A stretch of DNA of 64,000 nucleotides from Megalobrama amblycephala. Its lineage: Eukaryota > Chordata > Actinopteri > Cypriniformes > Xenocyprididae. The translations under genes and the position numbers were made by a program. This document shows positions 11,195 through 22,897 of this stretch, in pieces. The first letter of the stretch is position 1; every line of letters starts with the position of its first letter. The notes beneath the pieces are model-generated. The model did no database searches. It worked only from the letters and a program-made list of their open reading frames with translations, and was not told where the DNA came from. Location: NCBI RefSeq assembly GCF_018812025.1, contig NC_063050.1:6967694-7031693 (forward strand), given 5' to 3'.

Positions 11195-12090
11195 CAGTAG
11201 TCTTAAATTAGCCTATTTAATGTTGTGATACAGTTTCATTCACAGATAGCACAGGTTTCTGCTAGAGCGCTCAATCTGGAAAACATCTAAAGGGCACATA
11301 TTTGAAGCCAGCCATATAGTAATTTTTAAACAATAGTTGAGTTAAATAAAACTGCCCAGCAGGTTGGGCAAACATTATAACCCAACCGCTGGGTTTGTCA
11401 TGAAAACCGGCTGTGCCACTAAACATACCAGCATGTATATGTCACAGAAGTGTTGAACTAACCTAAACAGGAGCAGGGAAAGCCAAACTCAGGGTAGGCC
11501 TACGTTTAGAGGACAATGATTTACTAAAAATGGGAAAGTTTTTTCCTTTCTTTAGATCCCTATTCACTCTGATCTGAGAAAAGGACTAAAAATGGTGTAT
11601 TCTGCTGCCATGTGACTCTAAAGAAACTATGTGCCTATAGTGTTTGAAACTCATTTTCAAAAGTTTGCATTTTCAAGCCTTTAAAATGCTGATGTCGTGT
11701 AAAATGAACAGGCAAAAGGTTTAAGCTTAAACAAGCTGTTTTAAGTTGAACGGTGTTGTGTAAACAGTCCCTTAAACACAAAGAAACTAATATACTCATA
11801 AGTGTTTCAGTGGCTTTTGTGTGCAAGACAAATTTCTTTACCTGCAATCTTAATGATCTGTAGAAAAACATTTTCACAGTACTTTCCTGTGTGTTTCCAT
11901 TATCTGTGAAATGATTTAAAATGATCTGTTGATTTGTTCCTCAGGTTTGCTCGGTGTTGATACAGACGGAGTGTCAGTGTCAGTGATGGAGGGAGATTCA
12001 GTCACTCTAAACACTGGTGTTCAAACAAACCAACAAGACAGAATTAAATGGTATTTCAACAACACTCGCATCGCTAAAATCACTGGAGAT

Positions 12091-12775
12091 TAATGATGTT
12101 ACGTATGACAGAGGCTTCGATGTGCGTATCGCGCATGCGACACAATTTCTAGCGAAGCGAAGCCCCGTATCGGGGTGTGTATTGGTCACGTGATCGATGA
12201 CAAATGAAGCCTCACTTTCTATCCAATCACGTGCGCGTTTCGCTTTGCGTATCAGAAGGTTCGAACCCCGTGGGATCTTACTTAACGAGTCCTCGTTGGC
12301 TCAGTCTGGTTGATGGTTCAATAAAAATAATTAACACAATTTTATCCCCTTTCTGTCTTTCCTACAGTTACACAAGCACTATCAAAGTGTCATAAGCACA
12401 TTTAAAAACAGATGATCCTATAACACAATGTCCTTTTTCACTAGTGAATGCGTGTAGAGATAAATAGTACATTACATCATATTAAATCATGTAAGGTCAT
12501 ATTATATTTTATTGTCACACTTTAAAGGGTAAAATAATTTATTTAATGGACAAATGAAACACACGTGTAAGGCTTTTATTTGTACACAACATTGAAACTG
12601 TGGAGCGTGTTGTGGTTACGTCATCTGACAAAGCTTCTTCCTAAAGCTTCTGGCTGATATGTTTTAAATAAGCACCAGATGGCGCTGTTCTCGACACTCT
12701 TGAAGCTTTGAATCGTTTCCCGGAACAGTCAGGGGAAAGCCTCAGTGCTTCATGAGGCTTCATTTACCCATCCCT
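12091..12775. mobile_element. hAT-like non-autonomous insertion in the V1 exon of gene D
   Basis: A 685-bp block splits a V exon between two copies of ACTGGAGAT (12082-12090 and 12776-12784); the true duplication is probably the 8-bp CTGGAGAT expected of hAT elements. The right end, read inward, is TAGGGATGGGTAAATGAAGC. The left end TAATGATGTTACG is only a partial match. The host exon reads through in frame when the block and one target copy are removed. Confidence 0.75.
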
Positions 12776-13319
12776 ACTGGAGATCTCATTAAGATCTGTA
12801 CAGATGTTCAGTGTAATGAAGGTACTGAGAGATTCAGAGACAGACTGAAGCTGGATCATCAGACTGGATCTCTGACCATCACAAACACCAGAAACACTGA
12901 CTCTGGAGAATATAAACTAGAGATCACCAGCAGAATCAATAGCAGCAGCACTGACACCTTCAGGAGCTTCAGTGTTACTGTCATTGGTGAGAATAATTCA
13001 GTAATTCACTGCATTTTGTTTTAAAAATATTTTTCAATCAATTCAGTGAATGAAAAAGTGAGCTTTGGACTTAATATTAAAACTGAGATAATCTCTTTCA
13101 CAACACTTGCTGCTCAAGGCATAAATATAATTTCATCTGTGTCTGCCGTTCATTGCACAGTGTCTAATTTGTGTGCTGTTCTTTAAAAACATAGCAAATA
13201 CCACCACTTATCAGCTGAATGTCTGTTCACTGATTTAATTATGGATATCTTTTTATTTAGAGTCCTGTTTTAATAAATAGAAATCAAAGACCTGAAAGTT
13301 TTTTTTTTTTTTTTTGGCA

Positions 13320-13490
13320 TTTATTAATAAATATTAAAAAAATTCCCTGGCTCTTACACGCTTTATAATGGCAATGAATGGGGCATTGTACATCCATCCA
13401 TTATAAAAGTAATCCACACGGCTCCAGGGGGGTGATAAAGGCCTTCTGAAGCAAAGTGATGCATTTTTGTAAAGTAAAATGTCCACATTT
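13320..13490. repeat. Fragment of the TTAA MITE family in gene D intron 2
   Basis: Shares the CCATTATAAAAGTAATCCAC, GGCTCCAGGGGG and CCTTCTGAAGCAAAG blocks with 456-700, in the same order. No termini are visible. A poly-T run precedes it at about 13300. Confidence 0.5.
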
Positions 13491-14993
13491 AAAACTTTTT
13501 CTTGGGAATGACTTACTGCACCTTTAATTAAAGCAGCTTATACTGTATATGTTAAATCACATGTGATTGTTGTTTTTACTATAGCAGTGACTTTACAAGA
13601 TAATTTAACAGATTGACTCCTGAAACTTTGTACATGTGTGTGACCAACATTAAAAGTGTGTAGCAGCATGAAAAACAAGAAAAATATTGTATTCAAATTG
13701 TTTGGATTATATATAGCACTGGTTATAATTATTTTTTTACCCTCATGTCTTTTAAACGCATTTAACTTACATTCACTTTTGGTAAACATTTTTTTGGATA
13801 TTTGGATTTTTTGCACCTTCAAGCTTTAGTTTACCATGATTGTGTTTGTGCATTGATCATCATTTATGTGATTAAAAGCCTAAATGAAATCTGTTCATCA
13901 TATAAAGTGATCATATTTACGTAGTTTGTTTGTTTGTTTTTTCAGTAAAAAAGATCCTAAAGAAGCTGTTGGTTTGTGTTTCAGATGTTCTTGCTGCTGA
14001 GATAAAGGCCAAGTCAGTGAAGGAGGGAGAATCTGTCACTTTAGATTCTGGTGAAATTAAAACCCCTGATGATGTGATCAGATGGTATTTTAATGACCTT
14101 GTCATCACTGGAGATCAGAGTCAGATCTGTACAGATGTTCAGTGTGATGAGAGATTCAGAGACAGACTGAAGCTGGATCATCAGACTGGATCTCTGACCA
14201 TCATGAACATCACAAACACAGACTCTGGAGAATATAAACTGAAGAGTATCAACATCTTTAGACATGTGAGGATTAAGAGATTCCGTGTTTCTGTCACTGG
14301 TGAGTGTAATTTAGTCATTCACAGCTTTTTAAATACAGTGGCCAAAGCTCACAGCGTTGAGATGCTGCTTTAACTGAAAAATAAAACACAAATCAGTTAA
14401 AACAATATCATTAAACTGACCTCTAAACAGAAAGGTGTAAATATTCATCAGAAATATCAGTAAAATCAATGGGGGTGTCTGTCTTTATTATTACAGGTGT
14501 GGCTCTGTCTTCATTTACCATAGCAGGAATAAGTGCTGCTGTTCTGGTGCTGCTTGTTGCAGTTGCTGCTTTAATTTACTGTGACAAAAACGTAAGTGGT
14601 CTTTGGCATTCACATTACTGTTGTATTTTAATGCGGTACAAAAGATGACAGTAGTTTATCAGACTGAAGGTTTGTTAAGAGAAACATTCTACTTTAAGAC
14701 ATTGTGTCCAATACTTGGGAAAAGAAAACCACACTCAATTCCTCAAACACAGTTCAAATATTACTTTTATAGTATCTTTGTGTTTGTTTAATAATCAGTC
14801 CTGTTCATTTCTTTTGCCTTTTATTAATCTGTGTTTTATTACAGAAAAAAGATCCATGTGCTAATCTGACTGATAACAAGACGTCCAGTGTTCCTTTAGT
14901 CAGTGGAAAGGGGGATCAAACTCAATGAAAGGGTCAATTACGTTTTAGGTGTTTCATTTGCTTAAATATTGCTTCCAAAAAAGGCCGTTAAGC

Positions 14994-14999
14994 AATAAA
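14994..14999 (+). terminator. Candidate polyadenylation signal of gene D
   Basis: AATAAA lies 66 bases after the gene D stop codon, the first such hexamer in the 3' flank and at a plausible distance for a short 3' UTR. Confidence 0.5.
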
Positions 15000-15059
15000 T
15001 CTGTATTAAAATAAGAACCAGCAATAGATCACAGAGTGCTTGATGTTTTGCAGTATGTG

Positions 15060-15260
15060 TACACTCTTAAAAATTTTGGGTTGAAAATATCCCATGTTAG
15101 GTTGAAAATGGACAAACCCAGTGACTGGGTTGTTTTGACCCAGCAGTTGGGTTAAATGTTTGACCAATGTGCTAGGCAGTTTTAATTAACTCAAATATTG
15201 TTTAAAAATTACTATATGGCTAACTTAAAATGAACCCAAAATAGATTGGAAATTAAAAAT
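15060..15260. repeat. Partial MITE of the TGGGTT/AACCCA family
   Basis: Blocks such as TTTTGGGTTGAAAATA, GACCCAGCAGTTGGGTTAAA and AAAAATTACTATATGGC recur at 42438-42866 in a complete palindromic copy; a short piece also lies at 11340-11420. The remaining gene D 3' flank (15261-16850) is non-coding; 16050-16230 aligns with 44020-44210 downstream of gene E. Confidence 0.5.
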
Positions 15261-17534
15261 CAGTTACTTTGTGTCATCTGTTTCCATCCTGACTGTGTTT
15301 ACATGAATACCTTGACAGGCAGGCATTATGAACAAACAATGTATTTGACTGCTCACTTAAAATCATCTTCACAAATACACAACTGAGCGTTTGAAGGCAG
15401 CTGTCAATCAATCAGTACTCAGTTACTGACTCTGCACTACTGATAAAGACAAGGACAAATACTGTCATTTAATGTTGTATCAAATCAAACATCTTTTTAT
15501 TTAAACTTTATGAATCACAACTGGGTTATGTCTTCCTGTTTAAAATAGTGATATTGAGATGCTGATTAGATAATCTTACTGCCAAAGTATTGTGTTTAAT
15601 GTGAGGAGGAAGATGAAGATCTGTGGGGCGTTAAATATGAACATCCATCTCTGCATCTCTGTTCATGAAGCATGTTTAGTGTGATGTATTTAATGTGTTT
15701 TCTTCATCTGTTTATGAGCATTAACACTGTCATTATGAGATGATAATTTGACAGAGATGTTTCTTTTTTATTTGGTAAGATTGTCTGTCTTCAGCTTTGG
15801 CTTAGTTTTTTTTAAAGGTGGATATGGTGGAATATGTAGTTAAAATTGGCCAAATATAAAGAAATAAGAGCTGGACAGATGATTTTGTTACATTAACACT
15901 ACTTTTCCAGCATGTTAATAAGATGCTGAAATATTGTAAATGATCTGTGCATATTAAGAAGTTTTATTTTGTGGTTAAAAAAAAAATCCTGTGCCTTTCC
16001 ATAAGCAGAATAATTTTAGATATGTTTTTGTTTGTTTGTTTCTTGGTTTTGTTTTCTCTTTAACTTTTCATTAGCTTATATAAACACCCTATTTTTCTGA
16101 AACAAGCAAAAATAACTTGAAGGATATTTGATTGTTCATGTTCCTGATTCAATAATAACTGGTTTCTTTGAGTGTTGAATTTCTAGTTGTGACAATAGAT
16201 GCCGCTCTAAGATACATACTATTTGTTGTGTACACACTTTAATGAAATATCAGGCAATTTATAACAAGGGTACACTGTGTGGGATGCTGTTCTTGCAAAA
16301 AAAAAAGTAAGTTATTAATGTGATATTTACTACAGTAAAACAGTAATGTGACATCAGACACCACTGCTTTAAAAAAGAAATGACAACATTTATTTCTCCT
16401 GCTTTGAGGGGGAAAAAATATCACAAATTATGATTTTAATAGTCAGAACATGTAGTAAATATGTTTATGGTCATATATGCTTTATGGTTTAGCAATTCTT
16501 TTGATTTTATTTTATTTTTTTCTTTAAGTGGTGGACATTATTAAAATCCCTAATATGAGCAATAGTAGTGACTCGACTCATTCAATCAATTTAACACTGA
16601 AGTTGAAATGACTTAAATAGCCAAGTTGATTGCACTAAAAAAATTAAGGCAGCATTTGTTTCTACAGCATCAACAGGGCAGAAATCAAGAGCATTATTAA
16701 AAAGAGATTGAAGGAAAAATGGAGGAAACAGGTGATGATATTGTCAGAAATATCAAAAAAGGTATAGGCCTATTTGATCCAAAACTTAGGAAAGCTAAAA
16801 ACACGCTGTGATTTAAAAGGTTTTTTTACGAAAGAAGTCAGAAGATATAATAACTTGTTTCAATACCTTAGAGAAACTAATTTAAGTTTTTTTTTTTTTT
16901 TTAAGTAATAGTAGACCGGTCCACACTTCATACCAGTTGGTGGCGGTAATGCACCAGCTCGTTGTTTACTAACCGCCAATAAACCCTAGAAGAAGAAGCG
17001 GAAATATGACTCCTGTGCTGTCCTCAAGTGGTCAAACGCTGTATTAGTTTCACTTTTGAGGGTGTGTATTTTCTGTGAGTTTCTATACATATAGTTCTGT
17101 TTTTAGGTGTACAATACAGAAGCATTAGGTGGAGACATACATTTGATGCGGGATGAAATTTACATAAAAGGAAACAGATCAACTCACACAAATATATCTC
17201 AACATATGCTAGTGCTGCGGGTGTATTATAAACAACAGAGGGTCATTTACTGTCACTGCACACGTGTATTAATGTTTTATTATCATGTAGCTTGAGAAAC
17301 TCGACTCATTTAATGCTCTTTATTTGAATGTTTTCATAAACTAGAGCACGAGCTGTATAAGTTATTGAATCTATCAGCGTGTAAACTTTACCAATAAGCT
17401 TTCAGTCCTGTGTTTCAGACATGAAACTCATGCTGTTATTACAGATCAGACCTTCTATGTGAAAAGTCCCTCAGACCCACACTGAAGGAGGGACTCGAGA
17501 CATTATCATCACAGATGTCAGAGATGTGACTTAG

Positions 17535-17804
17535 GTAAAGTTGGTTTTATATTCGCACATTCGGACTTCTGATAAATTCCAATAAATGTGCAATAAATTA
17601 ATGTTTGCGAATTTTAAGCAGCGACATGATATTGACAACCAACGATTGTCAACTTACAACATTTTTCACAGTCGATCAAAATAGGCAAGTATTGTTTTAA
17701 TGGCATATTTACTTGTGAATGTCCACTGAATGTCCAATGTAGTGTGATTAACAAGGCTATTGAATACGGATGTCCGAATGTGCGAATATAAAACCAACTT
17801 TACC
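17535..17804. mobile_element. MITE present in only one copy of the duplication
   Basis: Inverted ends GGTAAAGTTGGTTTTATATT (left) and its mirror (right, ending CCAACTTTACC) extend over about 33 bases. The paralogous site at about 46435 lacks the block and reads directly from CAGAGATG into GCTCTTCTG. The 270-bp element therefore inserted after the duplication, or was lost from the other copy. Confidence 0.65.
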
Positions 17805-17998
17805 CAAGTAGAGAACTTGCTCTTCTGACCAGTAAACACCCACTCTGAGCACACTAGCATAGGTACTACAATCTACCTAAACACTTCATTAACCACTTAT
17901 TTGATAATGATTTTTTCTTCTTCTTAAAAAATAAAAACAAGTTTGTTGGATAACACTCTTTTGACCCTGTTCCTCATGTTTTGTTCCCTGATCCTCAG

Positions 17999-18095
17999 GT
18001 GGCTTTACAGAGCTGGAGATGGAGCAGGAACGGATATCTTGAGCAGTCCTCATGTATTTGTGTCTGATCTTCACCATTATCAGTGGAAACTTAAG
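17999..18095 (+). other. Exon-like segment of unknown identity, kept in both copies
   Basis: A 97-bp segment is bounded by an acceptor (ATCCTCAG) and a good donor (AAG|GTGAGA). One frame is open throughout and ends VFVSDLHHYQWKLK. The copy at 46617-46713 keeps both splice sites and the frame, with one substitution (H to Y). I see no partner exons with confidence and do not recognise the protein. It may be a scrap of another gene carried in the duplicated block, or a non-coding exon. Confidence 0.3.
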
Positions 18096-18648
18096 GTGAG
18101 ATTTTCTGTCTGATTATGTTATTGATCTTACATTAAATTTCAACCATTGTTTTACCTATGGACAGGAGCCTGTTATTATAAAACAAAATAACTTATTGAC
18201 AACCATCAAACACAAATCATGAATTGTAAATAATTGCATTTATTCTTAAAATAACCCAGACAAGGGCATGATATATAACATTTATTAGAAAGAAAAACAG
18301 GTATCAAGAATAGTTCTGCTTAGAAAGAACACTTGAGCTGGAAATATGTACTGAAACTACACTCTCACTGAAGGGACTTTCTCAAACATTTAGGTACTAA
18401 TAAGGGGTAAATAAGGTACAATGGTGTACCTGAGAGTGTAGCACTGCTGGATCACTGCATAAGATCATCATATCATATATAATATTTACATTTTTCACAG
18501 TAATATCACTGTTTGACTTGAGAGATCTTTTTGTCAAACATCAAACTAATGAGTTCAGTATTATGTAGTAAAATGGCTTCCCTGTAGAGCAGAACAGTTT
18601 CATGTGAGTAAAATGCAAAAATCCTTGCAACGACTCTCTGTCCACACA

Positions 18649-18776
18649 GACTGACACCTCAGACACACTCGCACTGACACACTGTTGACACCTCAGACAC
18701 ACAATCGAACAGACGGGTTATTGACGCCTCAGACACACGCTTACTTTATTGACACCTCAGACAAACACTAACTGAC
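18649..18776. repeat. Small minisatellite, TGACACCTCAGACACAC units
   Basis: Four imperfect units of a TTGACACCTCAGACACAC type, spaced 30-37 bases, lie in the 3' flank of gene B. The gene C flank has the equivalent array at about 47265-47370 with an altered last unit. Confidence 0.6.
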
Positions 18777-19144
18777 ATCAAATGCAAACATCCAGCAGCA
18801 GACTCATTCTCATGCACAAGCTGTTTATCTACCCAACGGATCAAACCACAGTTGTGTACAGATGTAAATAAAAGAGACCACGGCACGGTTCACTTTGTCA
18901 CCTTTTGATGATTAGTTTGCAACTATGTTCTGCAAACATGAAAATGCTGCAGCAGACCACATGATTTACATGATTTATCCCTTTAGGATCCCTGCTGTAT
19001 GTCTTATCTATCTCCTGATGTAACATGATGATTCTCACAGTCCCAAAACTCAACCATAGACTCGGAGTCGGAGGTCGTTGCAGGAGGTTCCCAATGAAAA
19101 TGATCAAATAAGGGTTTTGTACTTAGAAAAACCTTGAAGTTTGG

Positions 19145-22100
19145 TCATCTTCTGAGTGCGATTGGTGCATATTCCACATGATCCTCCTCTTTAACTTTCT
19201 GTGAAAATGCATAACACAAGATATAATAATAATAAAGTAACAATTCTTTTATAAACACATGGTGTGGTTGTGTGTGAGATTTATGCGATAGATCATTTTA
19301 CTGTGAAAGCTCATTACTGCCACTGGAAAGATCAGACATCGACAGGTGAAAAGAATTATAGTGTTTTCCTGATAACTCCAGTATGAAAGAATAAATCCAA
19401 ATAGACTCAAAGCCACAATTCACTGATGCATATAAATGTAAAAACGCAAAATGGTGCTCTCTCACAGCTAGCGTTAAGCAGGTTTCACAAGAGAGAGAAT
19501 GCATATTTTGCATTCCACTTTTTCTGGGGGCTTTTTTTTTTTTATTGATTTTCAATGTAAACGTGCATTAGATGGATGTTTGACCATCTTTTGCTGCATC
19601 TTGTGCATGCATTATTATGTTGTTATATTATCATTATTCAGTGGCATAAACAAATGTCTTAAAATCACAATAATATAGTTTATCGCAATTTTCTCTGGAA
19701 CAGTATATTGGCCAACAAAAGAAGTTATAGTGACAGGCCTGACCATAAGAAAAAAGAAATGAAGCTAATCATGGTAAATCATAAAAATGTGACATACAAA
19801 GTCCAGATTATGAGATTAAAAATTCCAAATTATGACATACTGTCCTTAAATCAGATTATGATATATGCAGGTCAAAATTATTGTCTTAATTTCAACATTT
19901 TAAGTTTTTAATCTCATTTTTTAAACTTTGTGATATTTTCAACTTTTTAGAGTTGTTTTAAACATGACATTTTACATTTTTAACTGTATAATTTTGATTT
20001 AGTATGTCATAATTTTAACTTTTTGTTCTAATTATGATTTACCAGAGCATATTTTTTCTTCTCAAGTGCTGGAAATGGACTTAAATATTATAGACAAAAT
20101 CAGAAGTGCACATTGATCTACATATGACTCTCTGCTAAAATTATACAAATACTGAACAAATTAACAGTAAATTGTCTCACCGTTTTCTGTGTGTTTCTCT
20201 TGTAGAATGTCGTCTCTGCGTAAGTGATCTCGACTTCACAAGTCTCAACTGTTTCAACAGCAATAATAGATGAATTAAAACCACAAAACTCAATCTTAAC
20301 TATGTGTTACTATTAGGGCTTTCAAATTTAACACCAAACTGCATTAACAAATTTAATTTGCCATTAGGCCTGTTACTTTTTCCACATGCAAAAAAGTTCC
20401 TAAAAAGAGTGTTTAGCCTTAAATTTATTTATTTAATGAGCATTCAGGCTTAACAGGCACAACAAAAGTCATCACTGATATAGATTTTACTTTGAGCAGC
20501 AGCTGCATGTAAGATTGTATATAAAATGGAGAAATCTTTTTTATTTCTTAATTTAAAAAAAAAAAGTTATGTTTTTGCATTTTCAACATTGATGTAGTTT
20601 GAGAAATGCAGTCTGTTGTTTTTTTTTTGTGAGTGAGACGAGTAAACAGCAGCGTCCAGTCATTATATGGAAATAGACGTATTATGATGAGTGTAATGTT
20701 AACTACAAAATTACGAGGATAATTTTAATTAAATGATAAAATATGGCTATCAGCACATTTTTTAAAGAATTATTTCATGTATTACTTGTTTAAAATGATA
20801 AAATAACACTTGCCTTCTTTATCAGTTTTTCTACATTTCCTGCAGATGCAGAAGATCCCGACGGCAGCAACAATCAACAGAGATCCAGCAGCAGCAGCAG
20901 AGATGAACACTATCAGAGAGACTAGAGGAGCTGAAGGAGAGTAAAAGAGAGACAGTCATTAATGTAAGTGAATCAACAGAAGACAGAGATCAGATCAGTA
21001 AATAATCACATATATCAGCTCTATCGTACCTGCACATGTGTGACAGAGGTGAGTGATGTCCAGATGTTGAGTCTGGTTGCTGATGGGATTGTTCAGCACA
21101 CAGCTGTAGGTGTTTTTATCCTGATATTCCACCTCCAGAGGTAGAGAGAGACTGATGCTGAGATCAGACACACTGATGCTGGACAATAAACTGTTTCCTT
21201 TGTACCAGGAGAGAGTCACATGACCCACATTCACAGCTGAACACACCAATGAACAATTTGATGATGATGATGATGAAGAACATTGTGAAGAGTTACTGCT
21301 GATGACAGGAACAGACAGACGAGCTGAAAAACATCAGAGAATAAACAAGAATATGAACACGATAATCGGCTTATATTTGATGTTGTGAATTGTAGTGAAT
21401 CTGTGCAGTAAGTTGAGTGAGTGTTTAGAGTTGCAATCACTGAATATGTCTGTCATCTCAAACTCTAAAATGATTAAACATTTGAATATATAAATAGAAT
21501 ATGTAAATGTTTGGACACTCACCATAGACAGAAACATTGAATATTTTTGTTGATTCTTTTGCTCCACTTATCTCTAATTTATAATCTCCATCATGTTCAG
21601 TTGTGATGTTTGTGATGGTCAGAGATCCAGTTTGATCGTCCAGCTTCAGTCTGTCTCTGAATCTCTCATCAGTACCATTATATGTGTAGAAGGTTTGATT
21701 CTTTTTCTTCATTTTAGCTATCAGAGAGTTTTCAGCTCCAAATTTCCACAGTATGTCGTAGCCTTCACGTATTTCAGTAACATTAGTGTTTAGAGTGACA
21801 GAATCTCCCTCCATCACTGACACTGAATCACCAAACACACCTGGAGAAATGTAAAACCTTGTGATGTAAAATATCAATGGTCTCTATAAACACATGAATG
21901 CATTAACCCCAGATATGAACTCAAAGCAAACAGGTTTCCTAAAACGGCAACAACATTTAATTTAATTTAAAGTAACAGGGTTAAAGTTGATCTATTTTAA
22001 ATGTTAATTAAGACTAGGTTCGAAATTATGGTTTAAATGTAAGTCATATTTTACATTTTGGCACGACAGAATTATTAGATAAACCTTGATTTAATCTTGA

Positions 22101-22758
22101 TTTAATCCTTACTGGTGCAACATATCCTTAATCTTTCATTTGTTTTAAAGTGTAGGAAACAATCAGTGTTTAAAGTTTCATCATTTATAGACAAATAAAT
22201 ACATGATAATTATTGCAATTGAAAATACAGATTTAATTGTGCTGGATATTTTAAATACTTTTTTTTTTTTTTTTTAATAAATGAGTGATTTAAATCATTA
22301 GATCGCTGGATAGTCTCATATGAACTATAAGGTTCCTGCACATTTTGATCAGTGAATTTCCATGACATTTGTAGATGTTTATGATCACTGCAGAACTATT
22401 TTTTCCACACACACACACACACACACACACATAAAATATATGGACAAAAAATGGCTTGATATTTGACAGCAGCTCAACGGAAAGCTCACACTTTAGATTT
22501 CCATTATTTTCATGACATTTTTTCCAGACCTGGAAATTCCAGTGTAAACGTCCTAACCCCAATGGAGACCTGAATTCAAAGTTAGTAGATCTTGTATTAT
22601 ATTCATAATTCATTTGCTAGATAACAGCAGATGAAAATAATCTAATTTGAACAGTAGCAGCAACTTTATTACTCAAAAATTTAAAACAAAAAAATGTTTT
22701 TTAACTTACCAGTCAGGCTCCAGCAGCACAAACAGAACAAAACCAACTTGTGACACAT
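19145..22758 (-). CDS. Gene B: SLAM/CD2-like receptor with ITIM-type tail, 299 aa
   Basis: Six exons: 22710-22758 (signal peptide [17 protein letters not shown]), 21523-21840 (V-like domain, residues 17-122), 21030-21323 (C2 domain, 123-220), 20814-20930 (TM, about 225-252), 20181-20248 and 19145-19198 (tail). Exon lengths sum to 900 nt with no stop. The V domain begins after [17 protein letters not shown], has [18 protein letters not shown] and D-x-Y landmarks and no cysteine. The C2 domain has five to six cysteines including VCSA, YSC and LCHTC, the two-disulphide pattern of CD2-family domain 2. The tail has ITYAET (Y269), FYKR (Y275) and VEYAPI (Y292), the last matching the ITIM pattern (I/V/L/S)xYxx(I/V/L). 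It is likely a leukocyte surface receptor; the ligand is unknown. The intron after the TM exon uses a GC donor (AAG|GCAAGT). It converges with gene D and is the close paralogue of C. Exons were assembled by eye. Confidence 0.82.
22406..22431. repeat. (AC)n microsatellite in gene B intron 1
   Basis: Thirteen CA dinucleotides in a row. The corresponding stretch of gene C intron 1 (about 51330-51343) is much shorter and interrupted. Confidence 0.9.
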
Positions 22759-22897
22759 TTTCTCAGTGGTTCAGTGTGTGATTAACAGCAGAACTGCAAA
22801 AGGTGTAGTGTGAATCCTCCCATGACAGCATTTGACACTCCTAGTTCACACGCTGCTTTTGCATATGATATAAGGTTATAATTTTTAGTTACTTAAT

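Larger units (their letters stand above)
9719..14928 (+). pseudogene. Gene D: tandem-V immunoglobulin receptor, V1 exon broken by a hAT-like insertion
   Basis: Exons: signal peptide 9719-9758 (MFGIFPLCLLLLLG); V1 11945-12986 with a 685-bp insertion at 12091-12775; V2 13985-14299; TM 14497-14591; tail 14845-14928 ending in TGA. All but the last junction are phase 1, with canonical GT/AG sites. V1 and V2 each contain CTDVQC followed by the [17 protein letters not shown] strand E region and a DSGEYKL strand F, so they are V-type folds with an atypical cysteine pair and without the usual B-F disulphide. The TM segment (SFTIAGISAAVLVLLVAV) is followed by a short tail without tyrosine motifs. The insertion puts TAA directly after the target site. 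Without it and one target copy the exons give a 294-codon frame with no other defect, so inactivation looks recent. Exact family is unknown; it is the paralogue of gene E. Confidence 0.75.
16850..18100. repeat. Left part of duplicated block downstream of gene B
   Basis: From about 16850 the sequence runs parallel to 45740-46720. Shared landmarks are the CAGTTGGTGGCGGTAATGCA motif (16936, 45827), the GAGACATACATTTGATGCGG motif (17132, 46023) and an exon-like segment at 17999-18095. The copies differ by small indels and by a MITE at 17535-17804 that is absent from the second copy. I cannot name a gene in it. Confidence 0.65.

Noticed and set aside
12255..12320. GGTTCGAACCCC beside GGCTCAGTCTGG, resembling tRNA B and A boxes
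   Set aside because: The boxes are in the wrong order and spacing for a tRNA or SINE head, no cloverleaf forms, and the block is inside the hAT-like insertion.
18649..18776. Possible CRISPR-like repeat array (TGACACCTCAGACACAC)
   Set aside because: Units are diverged and irregularly spaced, the genome is eukaryotic, and there are no cas genes; it is a minisatellite.
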